A DNA stretch of 64,000 nucleotides from Halpernia humi. Lineage in GTDB: Bacteria; Bacteroidota; Bacteroidia; Flavobacteriales; Weeksellaceae. The stretch is taken from positions 140,038 to 204,037 of the forward strand of contig NZ_FNUS01000008.1 in the NCBI RefSeq assembly GCF_900108025.1, given 5' to 3'. Position numbers and translations under genes: made by a program. Under the pieces are notes generated by a model. It worked only from the letters and a program-made list of their open reading frames with translations, was not told the origin of the DNA and made no database searches. Positions 17,177 through 26,316 of this stretch are shown in pieces (position 1 is the stretch's first letter; each line of letters starts with the position of its first letter).

Positions 17177-18127
17177 GTGAAAAAAGTTTATATATTTTTT
17201 GTTGTTATAATTAGTGGTTTTGCAATGGCGCAAGAAACATTGCCTATTTATCAACAATATTTGTTGGATGGCCAATTTCTTATAAATCCTGCATTTTATG
17301 GCGCTACGGATGACGTTGTGGTAAATGGTAATTACCAAAAACAATTTTCTAAACTTTCAGAATCTCCAAATGTGCAATCTGTGGGCATTCATGCTAATAT
17401 TTTTGATAGAGTAGGCGCCGGAATTTCTTTTTTCCGCGACCAAAACGGCCCCATTTCTTCCAACGGAATTACGGCAGGCGCATCTTATTTTATACCTTTA
17501 AGCGATGATGGCGAAAGAAAAGACCAGTTTTCTTTTGGTACAAATGTCAATTTCTATAATATGAATTTTGACTATGGCGCACTAAATCCGCAAGACCCAA
17601 ATGATCCTTTGCTATACGAAGGCAATAATAATATTTTTATCGTTTACGCAAACCTAGGAATGCAAGCGACTTACAAGAATTTTTTCGGTGGGGTTTCAAT
17701 TTTAGATATTCCACTTACCAATGATATCCCAATCGTAAACGGCATAGAACCATCGCCCACAAAATATATTTTAAATGCAGGTTATGATTATGTTCTTACC
17801 GAAGGTTTTTCATTAGAACCATCAGTTTTAGTAAATTTAAATACCAATTCTTCTAAATTAATAGATTACAATATTTTAGCGAAAATTTACAATGAAACCA
17901 ATATGTTTGCAGCAGGCGTAAGTTTTCGTTCTGCAAAAGACAATATTGGAAGTCAGCAACTCAGTTTTTCGCCTATTATAAAAGCGAAATTGAATAAATT
18001 TACATTTGGTGCAACTTATAATATGGGTTTATCCGACATTCAAACCTACGGCGGAAGCAGTTTTATGTTGAGCATCGGTTATAATTTTGATAATTTTATT
18101 AATACACGAGGATTTAGATATAGATAA
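17177..18127 (+). CDS. PorP/SprF-family type IX secretion membrane protein
   Basis: A 316-aa outer-membrane barrel of the PorP/SprF family, associated with type IX secretion and gliding. The signal peptide VKKVYIFFVVIISGFAMAQ is followed by the family hallmark LPIYQQYLLDGQFLINPAFYGA. The middle and C-terminus are beta-strand-rich and the protein ends in GFRYR. I chose the GTG at 17177 because the promoter -7 element overlaps the upstream TTG and because this start gives a clean signal peptide. Its stop overlaps the start of the rhomboid gene by one base, indicating translational coupling. SprF-like proteins usually work with a specific large adhesin, but none is adjacent here. Confidence 0.88.
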   Translation: MKKVYIFFVVIISGFAMAQETLPIYQQYLLDGQFLINPAFYGATDDVVVNGNYQKQFSKLSESPNVQSVGIHANIFDRVGAGISFFRDQNGPISSNGITAGASYFIPLSDDGERKDQFSFGTNVNFYNMNFDYGALNPQDPNDPLLYEGNNNIFIVYANLGMQATYKNFFGGVSILDIPLTNDIPIVNGIEPSPTKYILNAGYDYVLTEGFSLEPSVLVNLNTNSSKLIDYNILAKIYNETNMFAAGVSFRSAKDNIGSQQLSFSPIIKAKLNKFTFGATYNMGLSDIQTYGGSSFMLSIGYNFDNFINTRGFRYR

Positions 18128-19641
18128 TGAAAAATTATTTAAAAAAAGTTCAACATATTCTGCCAATTTTTTTATTGGCAGTTTTTTTATGTGTGTTTGG
18201 TTTGGCCTTATTTAGATATATTTTTGATTATAAACTTCAAATACTTGCTTTAAGCGATAAGGCATGGGAAATTTTTCTTCCTATGTTACTTTCGGTTTTA
18301 TCATTAATTGTTATCAGAAAAAGATTTAAAATTTTAAGGCATAAAGACCCATCAAAAGATACTTTTATCTATTTAGTTATTTGTGCAGCGGTTTTATGTG
18401 CTTTATTGGTCAATTCGCAATTTTATTACAATGCAAAATTTTCTAAAAACCAAACAATAGAAAATGTAGATAAAATAAGTTCTGATAAAAACGTAAAGCA
18501 CATCAAAATAAAATCTTATTATGTTGATGATTCTTATCTCAATTATAAATTTGAATCTGATGTTTCTGGTAAATATGGCGAAAATCTAATCGTTAATTTT
18601 TATTTTGTTGCAGCAATTTTAAAAGATAGTTTAGAAGAGCCAAAGGACGATTTGCCTGAAGTTTGGTTTGCTAATAAATTTTCGAAAAAAATAAATAATA
18701 GAGAATCTGATGATAAGAAAAATGCTGAATATAAAGCATTTAGAGAAAAATGTTATCAAGATTTAGAGCATTTTAATTTTTATAACAATGCGTATTTTTT
18801 GCGTCTGTCAACTTCCGAAGACAAAACGGTCTATGACAAACTTATTCTAAATGTAGTTGAGAATCCTCAAAACAAAAAACTAATTATTTTATCGCCTTCA
18901 AACGGAAAATTTGTAGATGACGGGAAAAGTATTTTGGCTTGGTTTTTTAAAATTCTGGGAATTGGGACTTTCATAATTTTATTTGCATTAATTTTTCCAA
19001 AATATGTAGAAAAACCTTCCAATGCTAAGGAAGATGATGATTTTAAGTTTTTTATTAATGTATTTATTCCTTCAAAAGAATTTTTCATTACCCCAATTTT
19101 ATTAGATTTAAATGTTTTAGTATTTATAATTTTATCGTTGTTTGGCGTCAATCCATTTGAACCAAAAACGGAAGAATTAATAAGATTTGGCGCTTTAACT
19201 TCTGCTTTTTTCCACGGAGAATCTTGGCGAATATTTTCCAGTATGTTTATGCATGCCGGAATTATGCACCTTGTTCAAAATATGGTTGTTTTAGTAATTC
19301 TAGGATTTTTTTGTGAAAATATTTTTGGCAGAAAACGTTTTATTATAATTTACTTTTTAAGTGGAATAGTTGCAGGGATTTCCTCTTTACTTTGGCATAA
19401 TGGCAATTTAGTTGCGGTTGGCGCTTCTGGAGCAATTTTTGGAATAATGGGCGCTTTTGCAATGTCATTAATTTTACAGAATAATTTTAAAGAAACAAAG
19501 CTTGCTTTATTGATTATTTTCGCCTATTTTATTGTTAATATCTTTTTTGGATTAATTTCTAATGCAGACAATGCAGCGCACATTTTCGGCTTTATTTCTG
19601 GGATGCTTTTCGTATTAATTTTTTATATTTTTAAAGAATGA
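18127..19641 (+). CDS. Rhomboid intramembrane serine protease with long N-terminal extension
   Basis: A 504-aa protein. The C-terminal ~190 residues form a rhomboid domain: FMHAGIMHLVQNMVVLVI (first catalytic-core loop and helix), GASGAIFG with nucleophile Ser434, and AAHIFGF with His485 giving the Ser-His dyad. The N-terminal ~300 residues contain two early membrane helices (about 13-34 and 44-61), a third near 80, then a soluble segment and another helix near 280. That is much longer than the usual 200-250-aa rhomboid. It overlaps porP/sprF by 1 bp and hemW by 4 bp (ATGA), so the three genes form one translationally coupled unit. Confidence 0.9.
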   Translation: MKNYLKKVQHILPIFLLAVFLCVFGLALFRYIFDYKLQILALSDKAWEIFLPMLLSVLSLIVIRKRFKILRHKDPSKDTFIYLVICAAVLCALLVNSQFYYNAKFSKNQTIENVDKISSDKNVKHIKIKSYYVDDSYLNYKFESDVSGKYGENLIVNFYFVAAILKDSLEEPKDDLPEVWFANKFSKKINNRESDDKKNAEYKAFREKCYQDLEHFNFYNNAYFLRLSTSEDKTVYDKLILNVVENPQNKKLIILSPSNGKFVDDGKSILAWFFKILGIGTFIILFALIFPKYVEKPSNAKEDDDFKFFINVFIPSKEFFITPILLDLNVLVFIILSLFGVNPFEPKTEELIRFGALTSAFFHGESWRIFSSMFMHAGIMHLVQNMVVLVILGFFCENIFGRKRFIIIYFLSGIVAGISSLLWHNGNLVAVGASGAIFGIMGAFAMSLILQNNFKETKLALLIIFAYFIVNIFFGLISNADNAAHIFGFISGMLFVLIFYIFKE

Positions 19642-20762
19642 TCTACCTCCACATTCCTTTCTGCAAACAAAAATGCAGCTATTGCAATTTCCATTTTTCT
19701 ACTTCATTAGATTTTAAAAATGAAATGATTTCGGCAATGGCAAAAGAACTGGATTTGCGCCAAAATGAACTCGAAAATAAAACTTTAAAATCTCTCTATT
19801 TCGGCGGTGGGACGCCTTCTTTATTAAAAGTAGATGATTTAAAATTTTTGATTGATGAAGTTTTAAAATACCACACTTTTAACGAAAATATCGAAATTAC
19901 TCTAGAAGCCAATCCCGATGATTTAAGCCAAAATTTTTTAAAAGAATTATCCAAAACAGAATTCAACAGGCTTTCAATCGGCACGCAATCTTTTCACGAA
20001 CCCGATTTAAAAATGATGAACCGCGCTCACAATTCAAGCGAAGCAGAAAGTTCCATCAAACGCGCGCAAGATTTTGGTTTTGAAAATTTAAGCATTGATT
20101 TAATTTACGGTTCGCCAACTTCAAATGTGGAAATCTGGAAACAAAATCTGAAAAAATCCATCGAATTGCAAGTGCCGCATATTTCGTCTTATGCTTTAAC
20201 TGTCGAGCCAAAAACTGCGCTTCAGCAATGGGTTTTAACTAATAAAATTTCCGCACCAAATGAATCTGAGCAAAATGAAGAGTTTTATTTTATGTCCGGA
20301 TTTTTAAAAGAAAATGGCTTTCAACATTATGAAATTTCAAATTTTGCGAAACCCGGCTTTCAATCCAAACACAACTCTGCGTATTGGAACTATAATGAAT
20401 ATTTAGGAATTGGTCCTTCTGCGCATTCTTACGATGGTGAAAATACGAGGAGTTGGAATGTGGCCAATAATCAAAAATACATCCAACAAATTTCTCAAAA
20501 TATTAGACCGAATGAAATTGAAATTTTAACGGAAAATGAGCAGTTTAATGAAATGTTGATGATTGGTTTACGAACTAGTTTAGGCGTAGATTATTTAAAA
20601 TTAAAAGAAAAATTTTCAGCAGAATTATTAGATAAATCGAATTTTGAAATTAATCGAAAAATTGAAGAAGGCTTCTTAATTTTAGAAAATAATTTCCTAA
20701 AGATTCCTGAAAAACATTGGTTTCTAGCCGATGGAATTGCGAGTGATTTGTTTCATCTTTAG
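19638..20762 (+). CDS. hemW: HemW-type radical SAM heme chaperone
   Basis: A 374-aa radical SAM protein of the HemW (coproporphyrinogen-oxidase-like) family. The 4Fe-4S motif CKQKCSYCNF (CxxxCxxC) is at residues 9-16, after MIYLHIPF. YFGGGTPSLL is the glycine-rich SAM-binding motif. RLSIGTQSF and the C-terminal HemN_C-like region (FLKENGFQHYEISNFAKPG, then GIGPSAHSY) match the family. HemW lacks the HemN cysteine arrangement for true coproporphyrinogen oxidation and is thought to insert heme into proteins. The 4-bp overlap with the rhomboid gene suggests coupling, though no functional link is known to me. Confidence 0.93.
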   Translation: MIYLHIPFCKQKCSYCNFHFSTSLDFKNEMISAMAKELDLRQNELENKTLKSLYFGGGTPSLLKVDDLKFLIDEVLKYHTFNENIEITLEANPDDLSQNFLKELSKTEFNRLSIGTQSFHEPDLKMMNRAHNSSEAESSIKRAQDFGFENLSIDLIYGSPTSNVEIWKQNLKKSIELQVPHISSYALTVEPKTALQQWVLTNKISAPNESEQNEEFYFMSGFLKENGFQHYEISNFAKPGFQSKHNSAYWNYNEYLGIGPSAHSYDGENTRSWNVANNQKYIQQISQNIRPNEIEILTENEQFNEMLMIGLRTSLGVDYLKLKEKFSAELLDKSNFEINRKIEEGFLILENNFLKIPEKHWFLADGIASDLFHL

Positions 20763-20836
20763 ATTCAAGATTTAAGATTCAAGATTTAAGATTCAAGAAT
20801 CAAGATTCAAGATTCAAGAATCAAGAACCAAGATTT
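20763..20836. repeat. Simple repeat of AAGATTC / AAGATTTA units
   Basis: A run of tandem 7-14-bp units (GATTCAAGATTTAA and shortened copies) starts just after the hemW stop and degenerates toward 20836. It is AT-rich and purine-biased, with no coding frame. Confidence 0.85.
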
Positions 20837-20924
20837 TAAATTTGTGTTATTTTTAATCTAATGAAAAAATTATTTGTGTCAGTTGTATTAAGAAATGAAG
20901 TATTAAAAGTTTCCAAAAAATCAT

Positions 20925-20932
20925 TAAATTTG
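20925..20932 (+). promoter_or_regulatory. -7 element TAAATTTG for murI
   Basis: Exact TAnnTTTG match, 19 bp before the proposed TTG start of murI. This gives a very short 5' leader. Confidence 0.6.
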
Positions 20933-20951
20933 TGTTTACAACATCCAACTT

Positions 20952-21782
20952 TTGAAAACAGAAAAAATAGATTTCGCGCAACTTTCCGCCACACAACCCA
21001 TCGGTATTTTTGATTCTGGCGTTGGTGGATTAACCGTTGCTAAAGAGATTAAACGTTTAATGCCGCAAGAAAATCTCATTTATTTCGGCGATACAAAACA
21101 TTTACCTTACGGCGATAAATCCAAGGAAGCGATTATTGAATATTCTGTAAAAATTGCAAAATTCCTTTTAGAAAAAAATTGCAAAGCGATTGTAATCGCT
21201 TGTAATTCTGCCACAGCAAACGCTTTAAAAGAAGTTGTGGAAGTGGTAAATAACCAAGCCTTGGTTTTTGATGTCATCAATCCTGTGGCGGAAAAAGTGG
21301 CTTTTGAAATTCACACAAACGTTGGTGTAATCGCGACTAAAGCGACCATTAATTCTGGTTTATACCGAAAAAGTATTCGGAAGCACAATAAATTTATAAA
21401 AGTAGATGAATTGGCAACGCCGCTTCTCGTTCCTGCAATAGAGGAAGGTTTCAAGAATCACGCGATTACACATTCCATAATTTACCATTATTTGAGCAAT
21501 CAAAAATTAAAAAACATTGAAACTCTAATTTTAGGTTGCACACATTATCCCTTGTTGATAGATGAAATCCGACAGTATTACGGAAACCGAGTTCGCGTGA
21601 TAGATTCGCCAAATATCGTAGCCAACCAAGTGCGGCATTCGTTGGAGAAAAGACATTTATTAAACGAACAAAATCCCCAGCCGACTTACGATTTCTACCT
21701 TTCAGACATTACTAAAAATTTCGAGAAAATTTCGAAAAAATTCTTCGGCAAAGCAATAGAATTGCAGTCGCAAGTTTTGTAG
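20952..21782 (+). CDS. murI: Glutamate racemase (TTG start)
   Basis: Interconverts L- and D-glutamate for peptidoglycan. 276 aa. The N-terminal motif is PIGIFDSGVGGLTVAKEI. The catalytic cysteine motifs are AIVIACNSATANAL (about residue 80) and LILGCTHYPLL (about residue 195), both intact. YFGDTKHLPYGDKS is the conserved substrate-loop segment. The start is inferred: TTG at 20952 is the only plausible initiator before the conserved domain, since an in-frame stop lies at 20925 and the first ATG is too far inside. The promoter position agrees with it. Confidence 0.94.
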   Translation: MKTEKIDFAQLSATQPIGIFDSGVGGLTVAKEIKRLMPQENLIYFGDTKHLPYGDKSKEAIIEYSVKIAKFLLEKNCKAIVIACNSATANALKEVVEVVNNQALVFDVINPVAEKVAFEIHTNVGVIATKATINSGLYRKSIRKHNKFIKVDELATPLLVPAIEEGFKNHAITHSIIYHYLSNQKLKNIETLILGCTHYPLLIDEIRQYYGNRVRVIDSPNIVANQVRHSLEKRHLLNEQNPQPTYDFYLSDITKNFEKISKKFFGKAIELQSQVL

Positions 21783-21905
21783 TTATTGGTTTCTAATACT
21801 TTAAAAACTTGTGTCAGTTTTTTTTAATTAAGAAAATAGTTGGTCTCTTATTGCCACGAAAACACGAATAAAAATTGTGTCTTTTTCGATTAGTTGCAAT
21901 TTAAA

Positions 21906-23558
21906 CTAAGAAAATTTCCGTTTTCTAAACCAAAGGAAAAAAGTACCAAAAATTGCTAAAATCCCCAAAGGTAAAAGCAAATTCAGCCATTGCCATTTTG
22001 TTTTTTCATCGTTGATTCTTTCTCTATCGAGCAATCTGGCTTCAATATTTCGGTTTCGCAGTGCCATCAAATTAGAATCAAACAGATAATCTAAAGAATT
22101 TTGAAGAAATTGTGCATTTCCATAAGTTTGTTTTGTGAGTATGTCTTCGCCCAAAGGCAAAGCTTTCCCTTTCCAAACTTGGTTGCGTGCAACATCGCCA
22201 TCTGCAACTACAATCATTTTATTATCAGTACTTTGTGATTTAAAATTGGGATAAGAATTTTTTTCTATTCTTGTAGCATAAGCCGAGGTGAATTTTCCTT
22301 CCAAACTTACAGCAAAGATTTTTGGCGTCGTTAAATGTTCATTTTCGCTTAAAGAATCGGCTTTTATGATTTCTGCAAGCGAGACATAATTGGGGACGCT
22401 TTTGAGTAAAGTTTTGTCGCTACTTTCAAAAAGTACATTTGTTTTAATGTTTTTTCTACTTAAAGTATCGATTGACGTGGGAAATTCGAACTTTACAGGA
22501 TTAATATTTTTTGTGATTGGATTGTTATTATCTGCAATACCAAGTGGGAAATAAGGCCACATAAAACTGCTATATTGTGGGTTTCCCGCTACTTCGCCCG
22601 AAACAATTCTTATTAGCGCAGATTTTTTTAAATCTTTCATCAAAGCAGGATTTATTCTAACACCATAATTAAAAAAGAAATCCGTCATATTCAAATCCAT
22701 CGGGTAAGCCATTATTTTTTTTGATTGATAAAGACTGTCCATTTCAGCGTTTACGGCATCTATGAGCCACAAAGTTTTGCCGCCGTTCATGATGTATTGG
22801 TCTAGAATTACTTTTTCTTTTTCAGTAAAAGCTTTTCTCGGTTTTGCGATGACCAAAGCATCCATATTTTTTAATTTCGGAACGTCAGCTAAGGAAAGTT
22901 CTGTTTTGTTTTCTGGGATGATAGGTCCTGCATTATAATTTTCGAGCACCATTTGCAAAAATCCTTGAAAATGTTCGGGATCTAGTTCTTGCTGATTGAC
23001 TAAAAAACCCACATTTTTTTTTCGTTCTTCCGTCATTTGTTTAATGCTGGAAACGAAGTTGTATTCTAAATTCTCTATAGATTTATTAAGTTGATCCGAG
23101 GCATCTAAACCGTTTTGGCTTACAATTAATGGAATTGTAGAACCATAAGAATTGTATTTAACCGTCGCAAAAGGAAACATCACAATTTGCGAAATTTTGC
23201 CATCTTTCATATCGGGCAAAATGGAAGGTTGCATGCCCATGGCTTGCAAAGTATCTTGCGACATTTTGGTTTTTATGGGATCTATAAATTTAAAATCTAT
23301 TTTTGGATTTACTTTTTGAAATTCTTCCAACAAAAATTGGGTTTCATTTTGAAGTTGTTTAAAATTTGCAGGGAAATCGCCATCGAGATACACATCAATT
23401 TGCATTGGGTGTTTCACAGATTCTAAAACTTTTACAGTCGCATCTGAAAGTGTGTAGCGCTTTTCTTGGGTTAAATCCCAACGAAATTTAAAAACACCAA
23501 AAACGCCCAAAATTAATATTAAGGCCAAAAATAAATAGATGATTTTCTTTTTATTCAT
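21906..23558 (-). CDS. gldG: Gliding-motility ABC transporter auxiliary protein GldG
   Basis: A 550-aa protein matching GldG, the substrate-binding-like partner of the GldF permease in flavobacterial gliding. It has an N-terminal membrane helix (residues about 6-24) followed by KFRWDLTQEKRYTLSDATVKVL, the family signature. A large extracytoplasmic alpha/beta domain follows (DVYLDGDFPANFKQLQNET; then LDQYIMNGGKTLWLIDAVNA). A C-terminal membrane helix lies at about 526-546. It follows gldF by only 8 bp on the same strand. The ATPase GldA is not in this window; in this group it is commonly encoded elsewhere. Confidence 0.93.
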   Translation of the reverse strand: MNKKKIIYLFLALILILGVFGVFKFRWDLTQEKRYTLSDATVKVLESVKHPMQIDVYLDGDFPANFKQLQNETQFLLEEFQKVNPKIDFKFIDPIKTKMSQDTLQAMGMQPSILPDMKDGKISQIVMFPFATVKYNSYGSTIPLIVSQNGLDASDQLNKSIENLEYNFVSSIKQMTEERKKNVGFLVNQQELDPEHFQGFLQMVLENYNAGPIIPENKTELSLADVPKLKNMDALVIAKPRKAFTEKEKVILDQYIMNGGKTLWLIDAVNAEMDSLYQSKKIMAYPMDLNMTDFFFNYGVRINPALMKDLKKSALIRIVSGEVAGNPQYSSFMWPYFPLGIADNNNPITKNINPVKFEFPTSIDTLSRKNIKTNVLFESSDKTLLKSVPNYVSLAEIIKADSLSENEHLTTPKIFAVSLEGKFTSAYATRIEKNSYPNFKSQSTDNKMIVVADGDVARNQVWKGKALPLGEDILTKQTYGNAQFLQNSLDYLFDSNLMALRNRNIEARLLDRERINDEKTKWQWLNLLLPLGILAIFGTFFLWFRKRKFS

Positions 23559-23566
23559 TTTAAAAA

Positions 23567-24295
23567 TTATTTCTTCTTTTCAACAAAAACTTTAGCCAAA
23601 AATAAACCCAAACCAATCACAAAAAGAAAATAAAAAACATCTTTGCTATCTACCAAACCACGAGAAAAACCAATGTAATGCTGATAAAATCCTAAGTTTT
23701 GTAGCAAATAATCTGCGCCGCCTAATAATTTATAAGATGCCAATTGCTGGATGCCAAAGTATAAAATAAAACAAAGAAAAACACCTACCAAGTAAGCCAT
23801 AATTTGGTTTTTGGAAAGTGAACTCGCTAAAATTCCGATGGCGGAAAATGCTGCGATTAATAAAATTAAACCAAAATAACTCCCGAAAGTCATGCCCAAA
23901 TCAATATTTCCTTCAGGAACGCCTAAAACGTAAACGGTGTAAAAATAGATGAGAGAAGGCAAAAGGCATAAAATCCCAATTAAAAATACCGCTGAAAATT
24001 TTCCTATTATTATTTCAGAAATTTTTATAGGTTGAGAAAAAAGCCAACTTAAAGTGCCGTTTTGCTCTTCTTCTGCTAAACTTTTCATGGATAAAGCGGG
24101 AAGAATAAACATTAGCAACCATGGAACAAGCACGAAATAGCTTTGCAAACTCGCCATTCCGATTTCGAAAATATTGAAATCATTATCAAAGAAAAAAAGA
24201 AAAAGCGTTCCCAGTAAACTGAAAGCACCTAAAATTAGCCAAGCGCTCCAACTACCGAAATAAGACCAAAGCTCTTTTTTAAAAATTGCAAGCAT
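23567..24295 (-). CDS. gldF: Gliding-motility ABC transporter permease GldF
   Basis: A 242-aa ABC-2-type permease with six membrane segments. It begins MLAIFKKELWSYFGSWSAWL, typical of the GldF family, and contains LPALSMKSLAEEEQNGTLSWLFSQPI, the conserved ABC-2 permease 'EEkqnGTlelLlt.Pi' motif (written here in its local form). It is directly followed by gldG with 8 bp between them, forming a gldFG unit. Hydrophobic helices are spaced as in other ABC-2 permeases. hemJ lies 49 bp upstream on the same strand and may share the transcript. Confidence 0.93.
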   Translation of the reverse strand: MLAIFKKELWSYFGSWSAWLILGAFSLLGTLFLFFFDNDFNIFEIGMASLQSYFVLVPWLLMFILPALSMKSLAEEEQNGTLSWLFSQPIKISEIIIGKFSAVFLIGILCLLPSLIYFYTVYVLGVPEGNIDLGMTFGSYFGLILLIAAFSAIGILASSLSKNQIMAYLVGVFLCFILYFGIQQLASYKLLGGADYLLQNLGFYQHYIGFSRGLVDSKDVFYFLFVIGLGLFLAKVFVEKKK

Positions 24296-24344
24296 AGTTT
24301 TTTAAGTAAAAAGTAAAAAGGTTAAAGTAAAAAGTTTGGAAACA

Positions 24345-24890
24345 TCATTTTTTAGACTTATTTACTAATTTAACTGTTAATGTAATTATAAAAACCAAAA
24401 CGAAAAATCCTAAAATTAATTGCCACCAATAATCAATTACTGTAGATTTTAAAATCACCGTGATTACAATTAAAAATAAAAGAAAAGTAGCAATTTCATT
24501 GAATTGGCGAAGCTTTAAATTCGAAATAGGCAAGTCTTTTCCTGCTAAAAGTTTTATTTGTAAAATTTTCTTCCAAGCCCAATAATGGTAAAAAAACAAG
24601 CCCACTAAAAAAGTAAGTTTTAAATGAAACCAAGGCGCATGCAGTAAATAAGGATTTAAAAATATCATTATAATTCCGCAAACGGTCATTATTACAAATG
24701 CCGGCACAGTGATGATATTCCACAAACGGCGCATCATAAAAAGATACTGCTCGCGTAGAATAATTTTTTTTTCTTCCGTAAAAGAATCTGTGTCTTTGTA
24801 ATAAACAAATAAGCGCACAAGGTAAAAAATCCCCGCAAAATAACTGACCATAAAAATGATGTGAAGCGCTTTGATAATAAGGTATAACAT
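24345..24890 (-). CDS. hemJ: HemJ-like protoporphyrinogen oxidase (CopD-family membrane protein)
   Basis: A 181-aa membrane protein with about four to five helices. The N-terminus KALHIIFMVSYFAGIFYLVR matches the HemJ/UPF0093 pattern with its conserved histidine. Residues RLFVYY, then the WFHLKLTF and YHYWAW segments give further histidines in membrane helices, as in HemJ. HemJ oxidises protoporphyrinogen IX in heme synthesis in bacteria lacking HemG/HemY. The 'CopD family' name is also used for this group in Bacteroidota. A TAAATTTG promoter element lies 16 bp upstream of the ATG. gldF follows on the same strand. Confidence 0.8.
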   Translation of the reverse strand: MLYLIIKALHIIFMVSYFAGIFYLVRLFVYYKDTDSFTEEKKIILREQYLFMMRRLWNIITVPAFVIMTVCGIIMIFLNPYLLHAPWFHLKLTFLVGLFFYHYWAWKKILQIKLLAGKDLPISNLKLRQFNEIATFLLFLIVITVILKSTVIDYWWQLILGFFVLVFIITLTVKLVNKSKK

Positions 24891-24906
24891 AGTTTTTTCT
24901 ATTTTG

Positions 24907-24914
24907 CAAATTTA
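24907..24914 (-). promoter_or_regulatory. -7 element TAAATTTG for hemJ (and perhaps gldFG)
   Basis: The minus strand reads TAAATTTG, 16 bp before the hemJ ATG. It lies between the gene and the minisatellite. Confidence 0.6.
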
Positions 24915-24959
24915 GTATTTTTTTTTCACGCCAAGATTTTTTCTTAATAAATACCAAGA

Positions 24960-25258
24960 TTTTTCACGCAATGAGCGCAAAGTTTTTCACGCAATGAGCG
25001 CAAAGTTTTTCATGCAATGAGCGCAATGTTTTTCACGCAATGAGCGCAAAGTTTTTTACGCAATGAGCGCAAAGTTTTTCACGCAATGAGCGCAAAGTTT
25101 TTCACGCAATGAGCGCAAAGTTTTTCATGGAATGAGCGCAAAGTTTTTCATGGAATGAGCGCAATGTTTTTTACGCAATGAGCGCAATGTTTTTCACGCG
25201 ATGAGCGCAATGTTTTTTACGCAATGAGCGCAATGTTTTTTACGCAATTAGCGCAAAG
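24960..25258. repeat. Minisatellite: 13 tandem copies of a 23-bp unit
   Basis: Thirteen head-to-tail units of exactly 23 bp (299 bp in all), based on TTTTTCACGCAATGAGCGCA plus AAG or ATG. Variation is limited to a few positions: CACG/TACG/CATG/CATGG, AAAG/AATG and one ATGAG to ATTAG. Adjacent copies share variants (units 8 and 9 carry CATGG; units 9 to 12 end AATG), as expected from local duplication. It occupies most of the 431-bp gap between two genes that are both on the minus strand. No coding frame runs through it. Confidence 0.95.
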
Positions 25259-25321
25259 TTTTTTCAAAGTTTAATATTGGAGTTTCAAACTGCCAAAAAA
25301 TATTTATTTTAATTTTAAAAA

Positions 25322-26149
25322 TTAAGAAAATTCCACGAAAATACCTTCGCCAAGATTGATGCCCAAAAGTGTTTTAGCGCCGTTGTTTTTATTGCCTTTA
25401 TAAATGCTGATTTCTAATAAATCTGCATCATTAAAAATCGCAATAGATTTGCCGTGGTATTGCGTTTCATTTTCCCAATTTGGGATGAAGGCAGTGTAGC
25501 GCTCGTAAATATTATTGAGCGAAAGGTTTCTGAATTTCACGATGTAACTATCGTGCGCCGCATTTATTTTTTCAAAAAACTTTTTTGAAATGTTGGAAAT
25601 AGCGTTTCCGAAATTATCAATGTACATAATCTGTCCAACGATGATTTTTTCAGATTCGTTGTAAACTGCGCGCGGAAAGGTTAGTTGAACAGGGTCTGTT
25701 ATTTTTCTGCCAATGACTTCTGGCAAACCACCGTTTTGCAAATGTACGGCTGCAGGAGCGAAAATATCAGTACTTGCAAATTTTACTTCATCATCAAAAC
25801 GGTTGTTTAAAGTAATTTCGTAGATTGCTTCAGGCTTTACATCAAAGAAAATTAATGACAATAAACCGTTGTCTGCAGCAATAAAATAATGCCCGTTTGC
25901 TTTATACAAAATAGATTTTCGGTCTTTAGAATAAAAACTATCCACAGAAATAATGTGAATTGTTCCTAAAGGAAAATGGATGTAGGAATTTCTCACCACG
26001 TAAGCGGTTTCCGTAAGGTGAAAAGCGTTTATTTCGTGGCTAATATCTACAATTTTCGCATCTTCATTCATGCTCAAAATTTTACCTTTTATAGCAGCAA
26101 CTCTGTGATCTACAAGACCATAATCTGATGTTAAAGTAATTAAAGGCAT
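25322..26149 (-). CDS. SAM hydroxide adenosyltransferase (DUF62 family)
   Basis: A 275-aa protein of the S-adenosyl-L-methionine hydroxide adenosyltransferase / SAM-dependent halogenase fold. The N-terminus MPLITLTSDYGLVDHRVAAIKG is the family signature, followed by IVDISHEINAFHLTETAYVV. The central VVDPGVG-like strand is replaced by HIISVDSFYSKDRKSI, and YFIAADNGLLSLIF follows. INNFGN-type residues appear as MYIDNFGNAISNI. The characterised members convert SAM plus water to adenosine and methionine; halogenases are rare, so the hydrolase role is more likely. A TAAATTTG element lies upstream. Confidence 0.88.
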   Translation of the reverse strand: MPLITLTSDYGLVDHRVAAIKGKILSMNEDAKIVDISHEINAFHLTETAYVVRNSYIHFPLGTIHIISVDSFYSKDRKSILYKANGHYFIAADNGLLSLIFFDVKPEAIYEITLNNRFDDEVKFASTDIFAPAAVHLQNGGLPEVIGRKITDPVQLTFPRAVYNESEKIIVGQIMYIDNFGNAISNISKKFFEKINAAHDSYIVKFRNLSLNNIYERYTAFIPNWENETQYHGKSIAIFNDADLLEISIYKGNKNNGAKTLLGINLGEGIFVEFS

Positions 26150-26187
26150 AAAAATTTTGGTTAAAAAACGAAGTATTTTGTTGGGTG

Positions 26188-26195
26188 CAAATTTA
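26188..26195 (-). promoter_or_regulatory. -7 element TAAATTTG for the DUF62 gene
   Basis: Exact TAnnTTTG match on the minus strand, 38 bp before the ATG. Confidence 0.55.
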
Positions 26196-26316
26196 ATTTA
26201 ATTAGTTAAGAATAAAAAGTTTCTCGCAATTGATTCAATTAAAATAGTGTGATTTAAAATATTTATTTTAAATTTAGTTTATCAATTTTGTGATATAAAA
26301 TTTAATAAAAAAGTGA

